Part shown: piece by piece, positions 6,689-13,369 of the stretch
How positions within the stretch are numbered: position 1 is the stretch's first letter
How the letters are laid out: each line of letters begins with the position of its first letter
From: a virus
Virus record (IMG/VR): IMGVR_UViG_3300008111_000048
Location: 1 to 64,000 of that record
Length of the DNA: 64,000 bases
Direction: 5' to 3' (one strand)
Position numbers and translations under genes: made by a program
The notes under the pieces: generated by a model
What the model was told of the DNA's origin: nothing
Database searches by the model: none
The model's input: only the letters and a program-made list of their open reading frames with translations

Positions 6689-6879
6689 TGTTTGACTTTC
6701 ATCTCCCAAACATCACGACTCAGAGATTGAACAGCAGAATTCACATTGCTGTCCAGAGAGTGAACTTTGTACTCAAGTTCACCAAGTTGACGATATAGGT
6801 TCAGGCACATGAGAGTATTGGCAGCAATACCCACAATGATTGACCAACCAACAACTTTCTCAAGACTCACATTATTCAC
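6685..6879 (-). CDS. Small membrane protein with coiled-coil tail
   Basis: A GTG start at 6879 gives 64 residues. A hydrophobic span at residues 9-26 (VVGWSIIVGIAANTLMCL) is followed by a heptad-like segment to the end, the layout of small spanin- or holin-like proteins, but no specific family is recognised. It sits between the RlpA-like gene and small genes and overlaps both neighbours by 4 nt. Confidence 0.65.
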   Translation of the reverse strand: MNNVSLEKVVGWSIIVGIAANTLMCLNLYRQLGELEYKVHSLDSNVNSAVQSLSRDVWEMKVKQ

Positions 6880-7040
6880 TCTGTCACCTCATCATAATCA
6901 ACGGCAAGTTCAAGATAATTGTAACCAATTACCTTACGACCTTCATGGGTAGATGTATTCACAACCACACCATCTTGGGTCAGTTTTTCAACACGACGAT
7001 TTGCCGCATTGTTCATTTTAATAGTCCAATAATAACTCAT
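6876..7040 (-). CDS. Small hypothetical protein (54 aa)
   Basis: ATG 7040 to TGA 6876, starting MSYYWTIKMNNAANRRVEK. A strong AGGAGGAATCTC ribosome-binding site sits directly upstream, inside the end of the preceding gene. The GTG of the next gene overlaps this stop. Function unknown. Confidence 0.72.
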   Translation of the reverse strand: MSYYWTIKMNNAANRRVEKLTQDGVVVNTSTHEGRKVIGYNYLELAVDYDEVTE

Positions 7041-7192
7041 GAGATTCCTCCTGTTTTGTTATATTCTATCATAGATCGACGTGCAGAGTAAGCCTCAAAT
7101 TCGGATGGAAATGATGCAATGGTCCGACCATTATCTGCCCAGTACAGATACCAACGTCTGGCAAAATGTTTGATGAGAATAGGTTTGTCCAT
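7037..7192 (-). CDS. Small hypothetical protein (51 aa)
   Basis: ATG 7192 to TGA 7037 encodes MDKPILIKHFARRWYLYWAD..., basic and aromatic-rich. Its last codons contain the ribosome-binding site of the next gene and its stop overlaps that ATG. Function unknown. Confidence 0.7.
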   Translation of the reverse strand: MDKPILIKHFARRWYLYWADNGRTIASFPSEFEAYSARRSMIEYNKTGGIS

Positions 7193-7350
7193 CATTCCTC
7201 GGGGTAAAGTTTCCAAGTATCGGGATAGATTCCCATCTCTTCACAGCGCACCTCATAGGCAATACGCTGTAAGCAAAGAAGATCCATGGATTCAACTGCT
7301 TTCATAATGGAGCGGCGAATCTGCTTGTCTTGAACTGTGTCGGCAATCAT
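7192..7350 (-). CDS. Small hypothetical protein (52 aa)
   Basis: ATG 7350 to TGA 7192, starting MIADTVQDKQIRRSIMKAVE; helical, two cysteines. Its stop shares a base with the next ATG (TGATG), and its start overlaps the upstream stop. Function unknown. Confidence 0.7.
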   Translation of the reverse strand: MIADTVQDKQIRRSIMKAVESMDLLCLQRIAYEVRCEEMGIYPDTWKLYPEE

Positions 7351-7538
7351 TTGATGTCACCTTCAGCGATCAGACCCATGATTTCACGAGCAGTAGCAGC
7401 AAAGTTGATGTGATCCTCCAGACCTTCATCGGAATAGACCTTGAACAGATCAGATTCCCTGTAGGTATCCATGATCAGAGCGCAGGCATCATACAGGGCA
7501 GCGATGTGATGTGCCTTGGACTGAAAGGAAAGTGCCAT
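7347..7538 (-). CDS. Small helical protein, first gene of a class-2 transcript
   Basis: A 63-residue helical protein (MALSFQSKAHHIAALYDAC...). It follows the promoter at 7564-7609. The leader carries GGTAATC and then a GGGGCGCCCC palindrome next to the ATG, nearly the same leader as the gene at 5724. Function unknown. Confidence 0.72.
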   Translation of the reverse strand: MALSFQSKAHHIAALYDACALIMDTYRESDLFKVYSDEGLEDHINFAATAREIMGLIAEGDIK

Positions 7539-7563
7539 GGGGGCGCCCCTCGATTACCTTTGT

Positions 7564-7609
7564 ATTATAGGGCAAAGGAGAGGGGGGTTCAACGACTCCT
7601 GTACCACTT
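7564..7609 (-). promoter_or_regulatory. Class-2 promoter (AAGTGGTACA box, N31, TATAAT)
   Basis: Minus strand: AAGTGGTACA at 7600-7609, then 31 nt between its TGGTAC core and TATAAT at 7564-7569. No -35 hexamer. Confidence 0.68.
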
Positions 7610-7611
7610 GT

Positions 7612-8514
7612 TCAACTGTCCACCTTCACGATCAGGATCTCATGAGATTCTTTAGTATTGCTCCCACCAGATACAATACGATTATCACCAATACGTGTCT
7701 CTCCTAATTGATAGGAATAGTGCCACTCTGGGAAATACTGATCAAAATCTTTGTAGTATTCACGGATCGTCTCACAATTGTTGTAAGACAGGATAAAACT
7801 GCCTTTATGGTTGTGCAACAGATCCCTCAGTGTTTCATGATCAAAACCAGTATGATGCACGTCAATATTGCAGTTGGGATACATTCCCTTCAGCATTTTG
7901 TTATCGGAATCCTTATCCAAATAGTATGGAGGATCCAGATAAAGAAGATCACCAGAATGTTCTGGGATTACATCAACAAACGATGCCTTTTCCACATGCA
8001 GATCTTTATTCTTGTAGGATCTGATGTTGTGGACCATCTTATCCCATTTGGTCTGACTTTCATAGATCTTACTCATCCAACCCAGATACATCGGTCCATA
8101 GGACAGATTATGATTGAAATAATAGTATGCTGCAGCAGTCAGATCATCCAATTGGATTGGATCACGCTTATAATAATCAGTGTGCCAATCTTTGAGCATG
8201 TCCTGAGTATACTGCCACTGCAGCAACATTTCCTTAATCTCAGCATACTTTTCCTTGGTAGGAGTCAACTCCTGAAGTTTATCTGCCAACTCATGTGGAG
8301 AAGACAGAAGAACATTCCAGAAGTTGACCAGGGCATCAAAGATGTCGAACCCATAAACAGGAACGCCAAGTTCAGATGCCCACTTTGATTCTAAACTACC
8401 TCCACCAACAAATGGTGAGATGATACGCTGGGGATATGGTAGTCTAGGAATATATTGGGTGATAAGTTTGTATGCCTTTGACTTACCACCAGCATAGCGG
8501 AGAGGTGTCTTCAT
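7612..8514 (-). CDS. D12-class N6-adenine DNA methyltransferase
   Basis: The 300-residue protein has the layout of Dam-type (MethyltransfD12) enzymes: LRYAGGKSK near residues 5-13, the SAM-binding FVGGGS at 35-40, and the catalytic DPPY at 194-197. It would methylate N6 of adenine in a short DNA target. It overlaps by 4 nt a gene with GIY-YIG-like motifs, an arrangement that suggests a restriction-modification pair or a guarded nuclease. A lone methylase protecting phage DNA from host restriction is the alternative. The target sequence cannot be read from the gene. Confidence 0.9.
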   Translation of the reverse strand: MKTPLRYAGGKSKAYKLITQYIPRLPYPQRIISPFVGGGSLESKWASELGVPVYGFDIFDALVNFWNVLLSSPHELADKLQELTPTKEKYAEIKEMLLQWQYTQDMLKDWHTDYYKRDPIQLDDLTAAAYYYFNHNLSYGPMYLGWMSKIYESQTKWDKMVHNIRSYKNKDLHVEKASFVDVIPEHSGDLLYLDPPYYLDKDSDNKMLKGMYPNCNIDVHHTGFDHETLRDLLHNHKGSFILSYNNCETIREYYKDFDQYFPEWHYSYQLGETRIGDNRIVSGGSNTKESHEILIVKVDS

Positions 8515-9077
8515 TTAGTCTTGCGATCGATTTTGTACTGCCCAAATGCTTCATGAATAATACTAGGAAGTGCTACACCAGTCTCTTGATAGTTCCACTT
8601 AGGATAGCAACCTTCAATAGCATTATACTGCATCAGACAATTTTCTTCAATACCCTTGGCACTCACAGGAACAACCATCTGCTCAGACTTAAAGAGACCA
8701 GGAACTTCAACAACAATCGGTTCCATGTAAATCATATAAACTTCTACCTTGTTTCCTTGATCCAGTTGCTCACGCATAAACCAATTGATAGCAAACCGAT
8801 TGATGCCAGGGTCATCTTGACCAGCATTCAAATAAAAACCCATACAACCTTGAATACCGCTCTTGGTAGAAGATTGACCAATCTTATAGATCTCTCCGTT
8901 GACACACAAAATATACACAAGAGAGACATGCTTGTTTTTCAACTTCTTAGGGAAGTTGCTGTCATAATTCAGAACAAGTTTAGTCTTGTAAAGCACATGC
9001 TTAGGACCAGAATAAGTATCAGTTCCGTGAACAATCTCACCGACACGAATTGCATTTGGAATGTCAGAAACGTTCAT
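8511..9077 (-). CDS. Candidate GIY-YIG-like nuclease next to the methylase
   Basis: In this 188-residue protein residues 53-67 read LVYILCVNGEIYKIG, which matches the two-strand core of the GIY-YIG fold (YIL ... YKIG) as seen in GIY-YIG enzymes and T5orf172-type proteins. A downstream EENCLMQYN segment could supply the conserved Glu and Asn. The usual catalytic Arg after YKIG is not evident, so activity is uncertain. It is the first gene of a class-2 transcript and overlaps the methylase by ATGA. It could be the restriction partner, or a regulator using the same fold. Confidence 0.5.
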   Translation of the reverse strand: MNVSDIPNAIRVGEIVHGTDTYSGPKHVLYKTKLVLNYDSNFPKKLKNKHVSLVYILCVNGEIYKIGQSSTKSGIQGCMGFYLNAGQDDPGINRFAINWFMREQLDQGNKVEVYMIYMEPIVVEVPGLFKSEQMVVPVSAKGIEENCLMQYNAIEGCYPKWNYQETGVALPSIIHEAFGQYKIDRKTK

Positions 9078-9099
9078 GTGTTTGACTGATTACCTTGTA

Positions 9100-9144
9100 A
9101 TTATACTGCCTGCATCAGGCGGTTGGGGAAATGGTGTACCACTT
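9100..9144 (-). promoter_or_regulatory. Class-2 promoter (AAGTGGTACA box, N30, TATAAT)
   Basis: Minus strand: AAGTGGTACA at 9135-9144, 30 nt between its core and TATAAT at 9100-9105. The spacer contains the short palindrome GCCTGATGCAGGC. GGTAATC follows in the leader. Confidence 0.7.
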
Positions 9145-9577
9145 CTGGAACTGGCACATTCAATTCATCATACAAATACTCCAGATATAGGGTTTCTTCT
9201 TGCTCCCGTGCCTCTATTTCGTGTGCCTGATGCCAATAGTCCACATCTTCCATACATTCTTTACCATAATACATTTTTCCGCTTCGGAGTCGCAGTGAAC
9301 CTACTACCCACTGCCGCAGGTGCGTCAGTTCATGTAAAAGAGTTTGTATATACAACTCTTGGTCCATATGGGTATTCAGTTCAATCAGGAAGTGACGGGG
9401 GCGATAAGTTTCACCCACAACATCACAATACCCATAAACACACTCACGATTCAGACCACGATGAACAATATCCACCGTGATCTTGTGGCGTGGGAAGAAC
9501 CTATTCAGAAACCAAGAGGTAACATCCTCACAGATCCGCTTGCGATAACCATATCCAGAATGCGTGATGTAAGACAT
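9101..9577 (-). CDS. SprT-like zinc metalloprotease
   Basis: From ATG 9577 the 158-residue protein carries LLHELTHLRQW: the HExxH zinc motif with His82 and His86 and catalytic Glu83. A second acidic/histidine motif near the C-terminus (WHQAHEIEAREQE) probably supplies the third ligand, as in SprT/Spartan-type proteases. Cellular members degrade DNA-protein crosslinks; a phage role is not established. The frame can be extended to a TTG at 9598. The coding end carries the promoter of the next gene. Confidence 0.8.
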   Translation of the reverse strand: MSYITHSGYGYRKRICEDVTSWFLNRFFPRHKITVDIVHRGLNRECVYGYCDVVGETYRPRHFLIELNTHMDQELYIQTLLHELTHLRQWVVGSLRLRSGKMYYGKECMEDVDYWHQAHEIEAREQEETLYLEYLYDELNVPVPEVVHHFPNRLMQAV

Positions 9578-9639
9578 TGACCCCAGTGCAAAAACCAAAT
9601 GAACGATGAAACAAACAGGAGTTTTTCTTTAGCAGTCAT
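9505..9639 (-). CDS. Possible tiny membrane peptide overlapping the protease gene
   Basis: ATG 9639 lies 5 nt past the stop of the gene upstream and opens a 44-residue frame starting MTAKEKLLFVSSFIWFLHW, which has a short hydrophobic stretch. More than half of the frame overlaps the protease gene. The start position fits the operon, but the overlap weakens the case. Confidence 0.3.
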   Translation of the reverse strand: MTAKEKLLFVSSFIWFLHWGQCLTSRILDMVIASGSVRMLPLGF

Positions 9640-9641
9640 AC

Positions 9642-10097
9642 TCAACGAGCGTACAAATAAGAACCTGCCCAGTCAGCATTCTCAAGCAACCATTCACGCT
9701 GCTCAATGATACGCAGATCGTAGCGAACACCTTTGGCAGGAGACTTCCAAGATGCAGACTTGTAAACCTGACCAGTCTTCTTATCCACAAAAGCATGAAC
9801 AGAGCGGGAACCATTAGCAACCATAATGATTTTGTGATACTTACGACCCGTTTCAGGGTAGAACTCATAATCACAAATACCTTCTTTCAGTTTAGCAACA
9901 GATGCCTTGTGATAGGCAATACCAGTTTCAGTATTACCTTCCAGACGCTTCAGAGAACTCTGATGGGACTTGATGCTATATTCAATGTAGTTCTGGCGCA
10001 GTGCCTCACAGAGAGCATAGGTGTGCCCCAGAACTGCCTCTGCGATGTTCTTCCGTGCCTCTGCTTGGGCGGAATACTCAGCGAAGGTGGTGGTCAT
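9642..10097 (-). CDS. Conserved cyanophage protein
   Basis: I start at ATG 10097 (MTTTFAEYSAQAEARKN), just downstream of the class-2 promoter. The N-terminal half of the 151 residues is helical. The C-terminal half includes VHAFVDKKTGQVYKSASWK and PAKGVRYDLR, a pattern common in phage proteins of unknown function. No catalytic motif seen. Confidence 0.75.
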   Translation of the reverse strand: MTTTFAEYSAQAEARKNIAEAVLGHTYALCEALRQNYIEYSIKSHQSSLKRLEGNTETGIAYHKASVAKLKEGICDYEFYPETGRKYHKIIMVANGSRSVHAFVDKKTGQVYKSASWKSPAKGVRYDLRIIEQREWLLENADWAGSYLYAR

Positions 10098-10118
10098 TGC
10101 TTGGTTGCGTATGTGCTT

Positions 10119-10163
10119 ATTATAGGGCACTCAGAGGCGCCCAGAGCGGTCAGTATGCCAGTT
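10119..10163 (-). promoter_or_regulatory. Class-2 promoter (AACTGGCATA box, N30, TATAAT)
   Basis: Minus strand: AACTGGCATA at 10154-10163, overlapping the last codons of the upstream gene; 30 nt to TATAAT at 10119-10124. The leader carries CATACGCAAC. Confidence 0.72.
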
Positions 10164-10275
10164 CAGGATCTGGCACCCAGTAGTCGTCATTCTCCAAATA
10201 ACCCATCCAATCTTGGGGGTCTGTATCATACAGGGCAATTTCCCGCAGTTCATCAATCAGTTCAGACAGGTCCAT
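10150..10275 (-). CDS. Tiny acidic protein (41 aa)
   Basis: ATG 10275 to TGA 10150, starting MDLSELIDELREIALYDTD and ending DPELAY; strongly acidic. It has its own class-2 promoter (10301-10344), and the promoter box for the next transcript is built into its last codons. Function unknown. Confidence 0.7.
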   Translation of the reverse strand: MDLSELIDELREIALYDTDPQDWMGYLENDDYWVPDPELAY

Positions 10276-10300
10276 GAGAGAAGCGTTCAACTACTTGGAT

Positions 10301-10344
10301 ATTATAGCAGAAAACCCGCCGAGTGGGCGGGTCTTGTGCCAGTT
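10301..10344 (-). promoter_or_regulatory. Class-2 promoter with nested terminator hairpin
   Basis: Minus strand: AACTGGCACA at 10335-10344, 29 nt to TATAAT at 10301-10306. The spacer holds ACCCGCC-CACTC-GGCGGGT followed by TTTTC, a terminator-like hairpin that would stop the upstream transcript just before this one starts. Confidence 0.78.
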
Positions 10345-10345
10345 T

Positions 10346-10756
10346 TTAGACTGCCAATGCACCAGAGGGAATTTCTACACCTTCCAAGTAAGAATCGTGC
10401 CAATCGCAAGTATCATAGCACAACCAACCTTCAGATTGAGTGTAGACATAAGCAAACTCTTCACCATTCTGAAGATACTCTGCCAAGTTTGCATCAAGGC
10501 GAGGAGGAGAATCTTCACCACGTTGAGAGTAGTATTGGGGACCATAAACACCCTTCACACCAGAACCATCCCAACGCTCATCTGTCCAGGCACAGGACAT
10601 ATCACCACCATCAATCAGTTCAGCGGCAAGAGATTTGGTATTGTAGTGAGTCTTCAAGATACGACCCAACCACTCAGGATAACCATCCCAATGGGAATAA
10701 GCAGAGAGAATAGAACCATCAAGGAGTTCGATACCAATCCGAGAGCGGGTTGCCAT
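10346..10756 (-). CDS. Conserved phage protein
   Basis: The 136-residue protein begins MATRSRIGIELLDGSILSAY followed by SHWDGYPEWLG, a signature I know from proteins in many unrelated phages and some bacteria; the function has not been established. First gene of a class-2 transcript with a GGTAATC leader. Confidence 0.78.
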   Translation of the reverse strand: MATRSRIGIELLDGSILSAYSHWDGYPEWLGRILKTHYNTKSLAAELIDGGDMSCAWTDERWDGSGVKGVYGPQYYSQRGEDSPPRLDANLAEYLQNGEEFAYVYTQSEGWLCYDTCDWHDSYLEGVEIPSGALAV

Positions 10757-10781
10757 GAGGCGTTTCGTTGATTACCTCCAT

Positions 10782-10828
10782 ATTATAATGGGTCTCCCAG
10801 CGAACCAGAAGACCCAGTGTGCCAGTTT
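10782..10828 (-). promoter_or_regulatory. Class-2 promoter with nested TTCG hairpin
   Basis: Minus strand: AACTGGCACA at 10818-10827, 31 nt to TATAAT at 10782-10787. Between them GGGTCTTCTGG-TTCG-CTGGGAGACCC forms a long stem with a TTCG tetraloop. GGTAATC follows in the leader. Confidence 0.75.
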
Positions 10829-10839
10829 ACAAACTGGTC

Positions 10840-11052
10840 TCAGTCATCATACACTCTACACTCTAATGCATCAGGATTGGCATCACAATAAAGTTCCAGT
10901 GGTGTAGGATCGTGAGAGTCTTCAGGATGGTGTTCTTTATATGTTTTAAGTGCTTCTAATTCTTCTTCAGTATGTCTTCTCGCCTGTGGAGAAATAGTTG
11001 GGTCACTCAAAAGGTCCTCGTCCTTCTGAATATGTTGGTCGATGTTATCCAT
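10840..11052 (-). CDS. cp12: CP12, Calvin-cycle regulator (auxiliary metabolic gene)
   Basis: The 70-residue protein ends PLELYCDANPDALECRVYDD, the CP12 C-terminal loop with its cysteine pair (Cys56 and Cys65, eight residues between). Host CP12 bridges GAPDH and phosphoribulokinase and shuts down the Calvin cycle. Cyanophage CP12 is thought to divert carbon flux to the pentose phosphate pathway for nucleotide synthesis. The N-terminal half is a charged helix; the N-terminal cysteine pair of plant CP12 is absent, as is usual in phage versions. An AATAAATA late-type promoter word lies 20 nt upstream. Confidence 0.88.
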   Translation of the reverse strand: MDNIDQHIQKDEDLLSDPTISPQARRHTEEELEALKTYKEHHPEDSHDPTPLELYCDANPDALECRVYDD

Positions 11053-11072
11053 AGTTTTGTATCATGATGATA

Positions 11073-11080
11073 TATTTATT
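11073..11080 (-). promoter_or_regulatory. Possible late promoter AATAAATA
   Basis: AATAAATA on the minus strand 20 nt upstream of cp12. It matches the late-promoter word seen upstream of structural genes here, but the region is AT-rich, so it may be chance. Confidence 0.35.
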
Positions 11081-11083
11081 TTT

Positions 11084-11290
11084 TTATTCACTCAAAGAAC
11101 TACCACGCCAGTTCTTTGGAGTGGGTGGATCACACTTCCCTTCCAGACTTTTGACCATTAATTGAGCAAATTTCTCCATTTTTTCTGCAGAAACAGATGC
11201 TGGACGATAGGTAATTGCCTCTTTTAGGGCAACAAGTTCGTTCCATTCTTCAGTTGTGAGGTCAGCCGTGCTGGTTTTGGGGAGTGACAT
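11084..11290 (-). CDS. Small conserved cyanophage protein
   Basis: I start at ATG 11290 (MSLPKTSTADLTTEEWNELV), because the longer frame to 11323 has an unlikely N-terminus. 68 residues, helical, ending in a proline-rich tail. The TTEEWN pattern is familiar from other cyanophages; function unknown. It lies between the oxygenase cluster and cp12. Confidence 0.7.
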   Translation of the reverse strand: MSLPKTSTADLTTEEWNELVALKEAITYRPASVSAEKMEKFAQLMVKSLEGKCDPPTPKNWRGSSLSE

Positions 11291-11379
11291 AGAGTTTCCT
11301 GCGATGTAGTTCAATGTTAGCATTCCAATATAATACTATCTAGAAACTTAATGTTTTCTTTGGGATCATGTTACACTGC

Positions 11380-12006
11380 TTAATAATGCATCTCTGCAAC
11401 ATATCTTTTTAGGTAATCAATCTTGACATCAACTGATAAAATAATCCTTTCTTTTGTTCCACCATGCACAACAGAATGCTTAAGGGGTCCACCATCTTTG
11501 AATGCAAGGATCTTTCCATCTTCCCATGTTCTAGTTTGATCACCAACTGTAATTCTACATCCAGGATCGCATGAGATTCCAAGATGCATTCTCATGTAAT
11601 TATCAGTCCATCCAGTGTGAGGATTGATAACTGAACCAGGAACCAATCTGCTGATAAAAGAATTATGAAGAACGTCTAGTTCTTCTTCATACTTTCTGAG
11701 TATTCCCGTTGTTACTGGACATTTTTTTCTAGAGTTTTCAATGATAACTTTTAGAAATGCCATCTCTTGCTCACTAGCATAAGATGACATAAACTCACCC
11801 TCAAACTTTGTTAAAGGTGCTGCCTTCCAATAGTGCTCATATAGATTTCTACCATCAATTTGGTATCGTGGATAATCAAATAACGATAAAGGTGCCTCAC
11901 AAAAGTTAAGGACTTCTTCTTTAATTACTGGATAATTTTCAATCAGTTCATTATATACTGGAACATCTTCAAAATAAGAGTCCCAAAATGCTATTTTCTT
12001 GCTCAT
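11380..12006 (-). CDS. Aspartyl/asparaginyl beta-hydroxylase-like 2OG oxygenase, copy 1
   Basis: The 208-residue protein carries the Asp/Asn hydroxylase core in its C-terminal half: NPHTGW, then RMHLGI with the first iron ligand, CRITVGDQTRTWEDGKILAF, and the distal histidine in KHSVV, followed by an Arg expected to bind 2-oxoglutarate. These enzymes hydroxylate Asp or Asn side chains using Fe(II), oxygen and 2-oxoglutarate; the phage substrate is unknown. It is the last of three tandem paralogues joined by 4-nt overlaps. Confidence 0.85.
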   Translation of the reverse strand: MSKKIAFWDSYFEDVPVYNELIENYPVIKEEVLNFCEAPLSLFDYPRYQIDGRNLYEHYWKAAPLTKFEGEFMSSYASEQEMAFLKVIIENSRKKCPVTTGILRKYEEELDVLHNSFISRLVPGSVINPHTGWTDNYMRMHLGISCDPGCRITVGDQTRTWEDGKILAFKDGGPLKHSVVHGGTKERIILSVDVKIDYLKRYVAEMHY

Positions 12007-12671
12007 TTTAAATACTTCTCCAGGTAACTTAACTTAAGATCAAACGACATAACATATCTATCTTTCTTTCCATTATGGACTACACTATGATAGTATGGAC
12101 CGCCATCTTTAAATGCTAATATTTTACCATTCTTCCACGTTTTTGTCACGTTTCCTACAGTTATCTGGCATCCAGGATCTTCCACAAGACACAAGTGAAC
12201 TCTCATATAATCTTTAGAGTATCCTTGATGAGGTCTGATAATTGTACCAGGAGATAGCATACTTAGGAACATATTCGCAAGTATTCCTTCTTTTTCTGGT
12301 TTTTTAATAATATTATGAATTACAGGTGTTAATATCCATCGATACTGATCAATTAACATGTCGAGATCCTTTCCTCCCTGCAACTTCTTTACGATCATAT
12401 TCACTTCATGATGATATGACTCGCTGAATCTGGAGAGAGCTAGAACATCCCAGGTATTATCATACATTCTCACCTTTTGACCAGTTTGTGGATCGGTAAT
12501 CTTATACTTTGGATAAGGATTCATCCATTTGTAAGAAGATCCACCGACCTTTGGAAATAGTTTAGATTTGATAATGAGTTCCCACTTAATGAATCTCCAA
12601 TACCGCATAAATGTGCGACATATGGGCTCATCCATCAAATAATCTTCCCAAAATTCTGGTTCTTGTGTCAT
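12003..12671 (-). CDS. Aspartyl/asparaginyl beta-hydroxylase-like 2OG oxygenase, copy 2
   Basis: The 222-residue protein is a close relative of the genes on both sides. It has RPHQGYS, RVHLCL with the first iron ligand, CQITVGNVTKTWKNGKILAF, then YHSVVH with the distal histidine, and ends in DLKLSYLEKYL. Both iron-binding histidines are present, so it should be active. The N-terminal half is variable between the three copies and may bind different substrates. It overlaps both neighbours by 4 nt. Confidence 0.85.
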   Translation of the reverse strand: MTQEPEFWEDYLMDEPICRTFMRYWRFIKWELIIKSKLFPKVGGSSYKWMNPYPKYKITDPQTGQKVRMYDNTWDVLALSRFSESYHHEVNMIVKKLQGGKDLDMLIDQYRWILTPVIHNIIKKPEKEGILANMFLSMLSPGTIIRPHQGYSKDYMRVHLCLVEDPGCQITVGNVTKTWKNGKILAFKDGGPYYHSVVHNGKKDRYVMSFDLKLSYLEKYLK

Positions 12672-13342
12672 TCGATGTCAATATATTCTTTCAGGTAATC
12701 TACACTCAAGTCAAACGAAAGATAGAGTCGATCTTGGTCCTTACTTTCATTCTTCATGCTGATAAAATATGGACCTTGATCTCGAAATGCCAGAATATCT
12801 CCATCACTCCAGGTTCGAGTCTCATCACCAACAGTAATCGTGGCAGCATCATCGTCCCAGGCAAGTCCCAGATGCACTCGTACATATTCTTTAGTCCAAC
12901 CTTTATGACGATTCACCACACAACCAGGATAAAGTGTGCCGAGGAAAGCATTCGCCAGTTTCTTATCTCGTTCTGCTCTCCAGATCAGATTATGAAGTAC
13001 AGGTAGACCACGCTTACGCAGTTTCCTAATAGTATCATCCAGACTCAGATCGAGTTTCTTCTCTTGTTCTTCCTTAAATTCAAGGAACTCTGGACTTACA
13101 GACTTCTCCTCATCAACATAACCAACAGGAAGAGTTGTCCAGTTACCAGTATACAATGGATTCTGATCTCCAGTATCAGGATCCACAACCAAAGGATTGA
13201 AATAAGGAAGCGACCAGTGTGCTGCCATACCAGCAAAATGAGTCAGTTCAATATAAAGTTTATCAAAGTTTTCAATCAATGAAGCACAGATAGGTTCCTT
13301 TCCTTGCTTCAGTTTAAAATCCCAAAATGCAGGTTCTGTCAT
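12668..13342 (-). CDS. Aspartyl/asparaginyl beta-hydroxylase-like protein, copy 3, lacking the distal iron histidine
   Basis: The 224-residue protein aligns with its two neighbours through NRHKGWT, RVHLGL, ITVGDETRTWSDGDILAF and the closing DLSVDYLKEYI. Where copies 1 and 2 read HSVVH, this copy reads ISMKN, so the distal iron-binding histidine is missing. It may be catalytically dead, serve as a partner subunit, or use another ligand. A TATAAT lies at 13364-13369, 21 nt upstream, which would make this the first gene of the three-gene unit. Confidence 0.82.
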   Translation of the reverse strand: MTEPAFWDFKLKQGKEPICASLIENFDKLYIELTHFAGMAAHWSLPYFNPLVVDPDTGDQNPLYTGNWTTLPVGYVDEEKSVSPEFLEFKEEQEKKLDLSLDDTIRKLRKRGLPVLHNLIWRAERDKKLANAFLGTLYPGCVVNRHKGWTKEYVRVHLGLAWDDDAATITVGDETRTWSDGDILAFRDQGPYFISMKNESKDQDRLYLSFDLSVDYLKEYIDIE

Positions 13343-13369
13343 ACTTAAATCTCCACTTGTAGTATTATA

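Noticed and set aside
7708-9089. Plus-strand frames opposite the methylase and GIY-YIG-like genes
   Set aside because: No ribosome sites or promoters, and composition (Ile/His/Gln-rich) is not protein-like.
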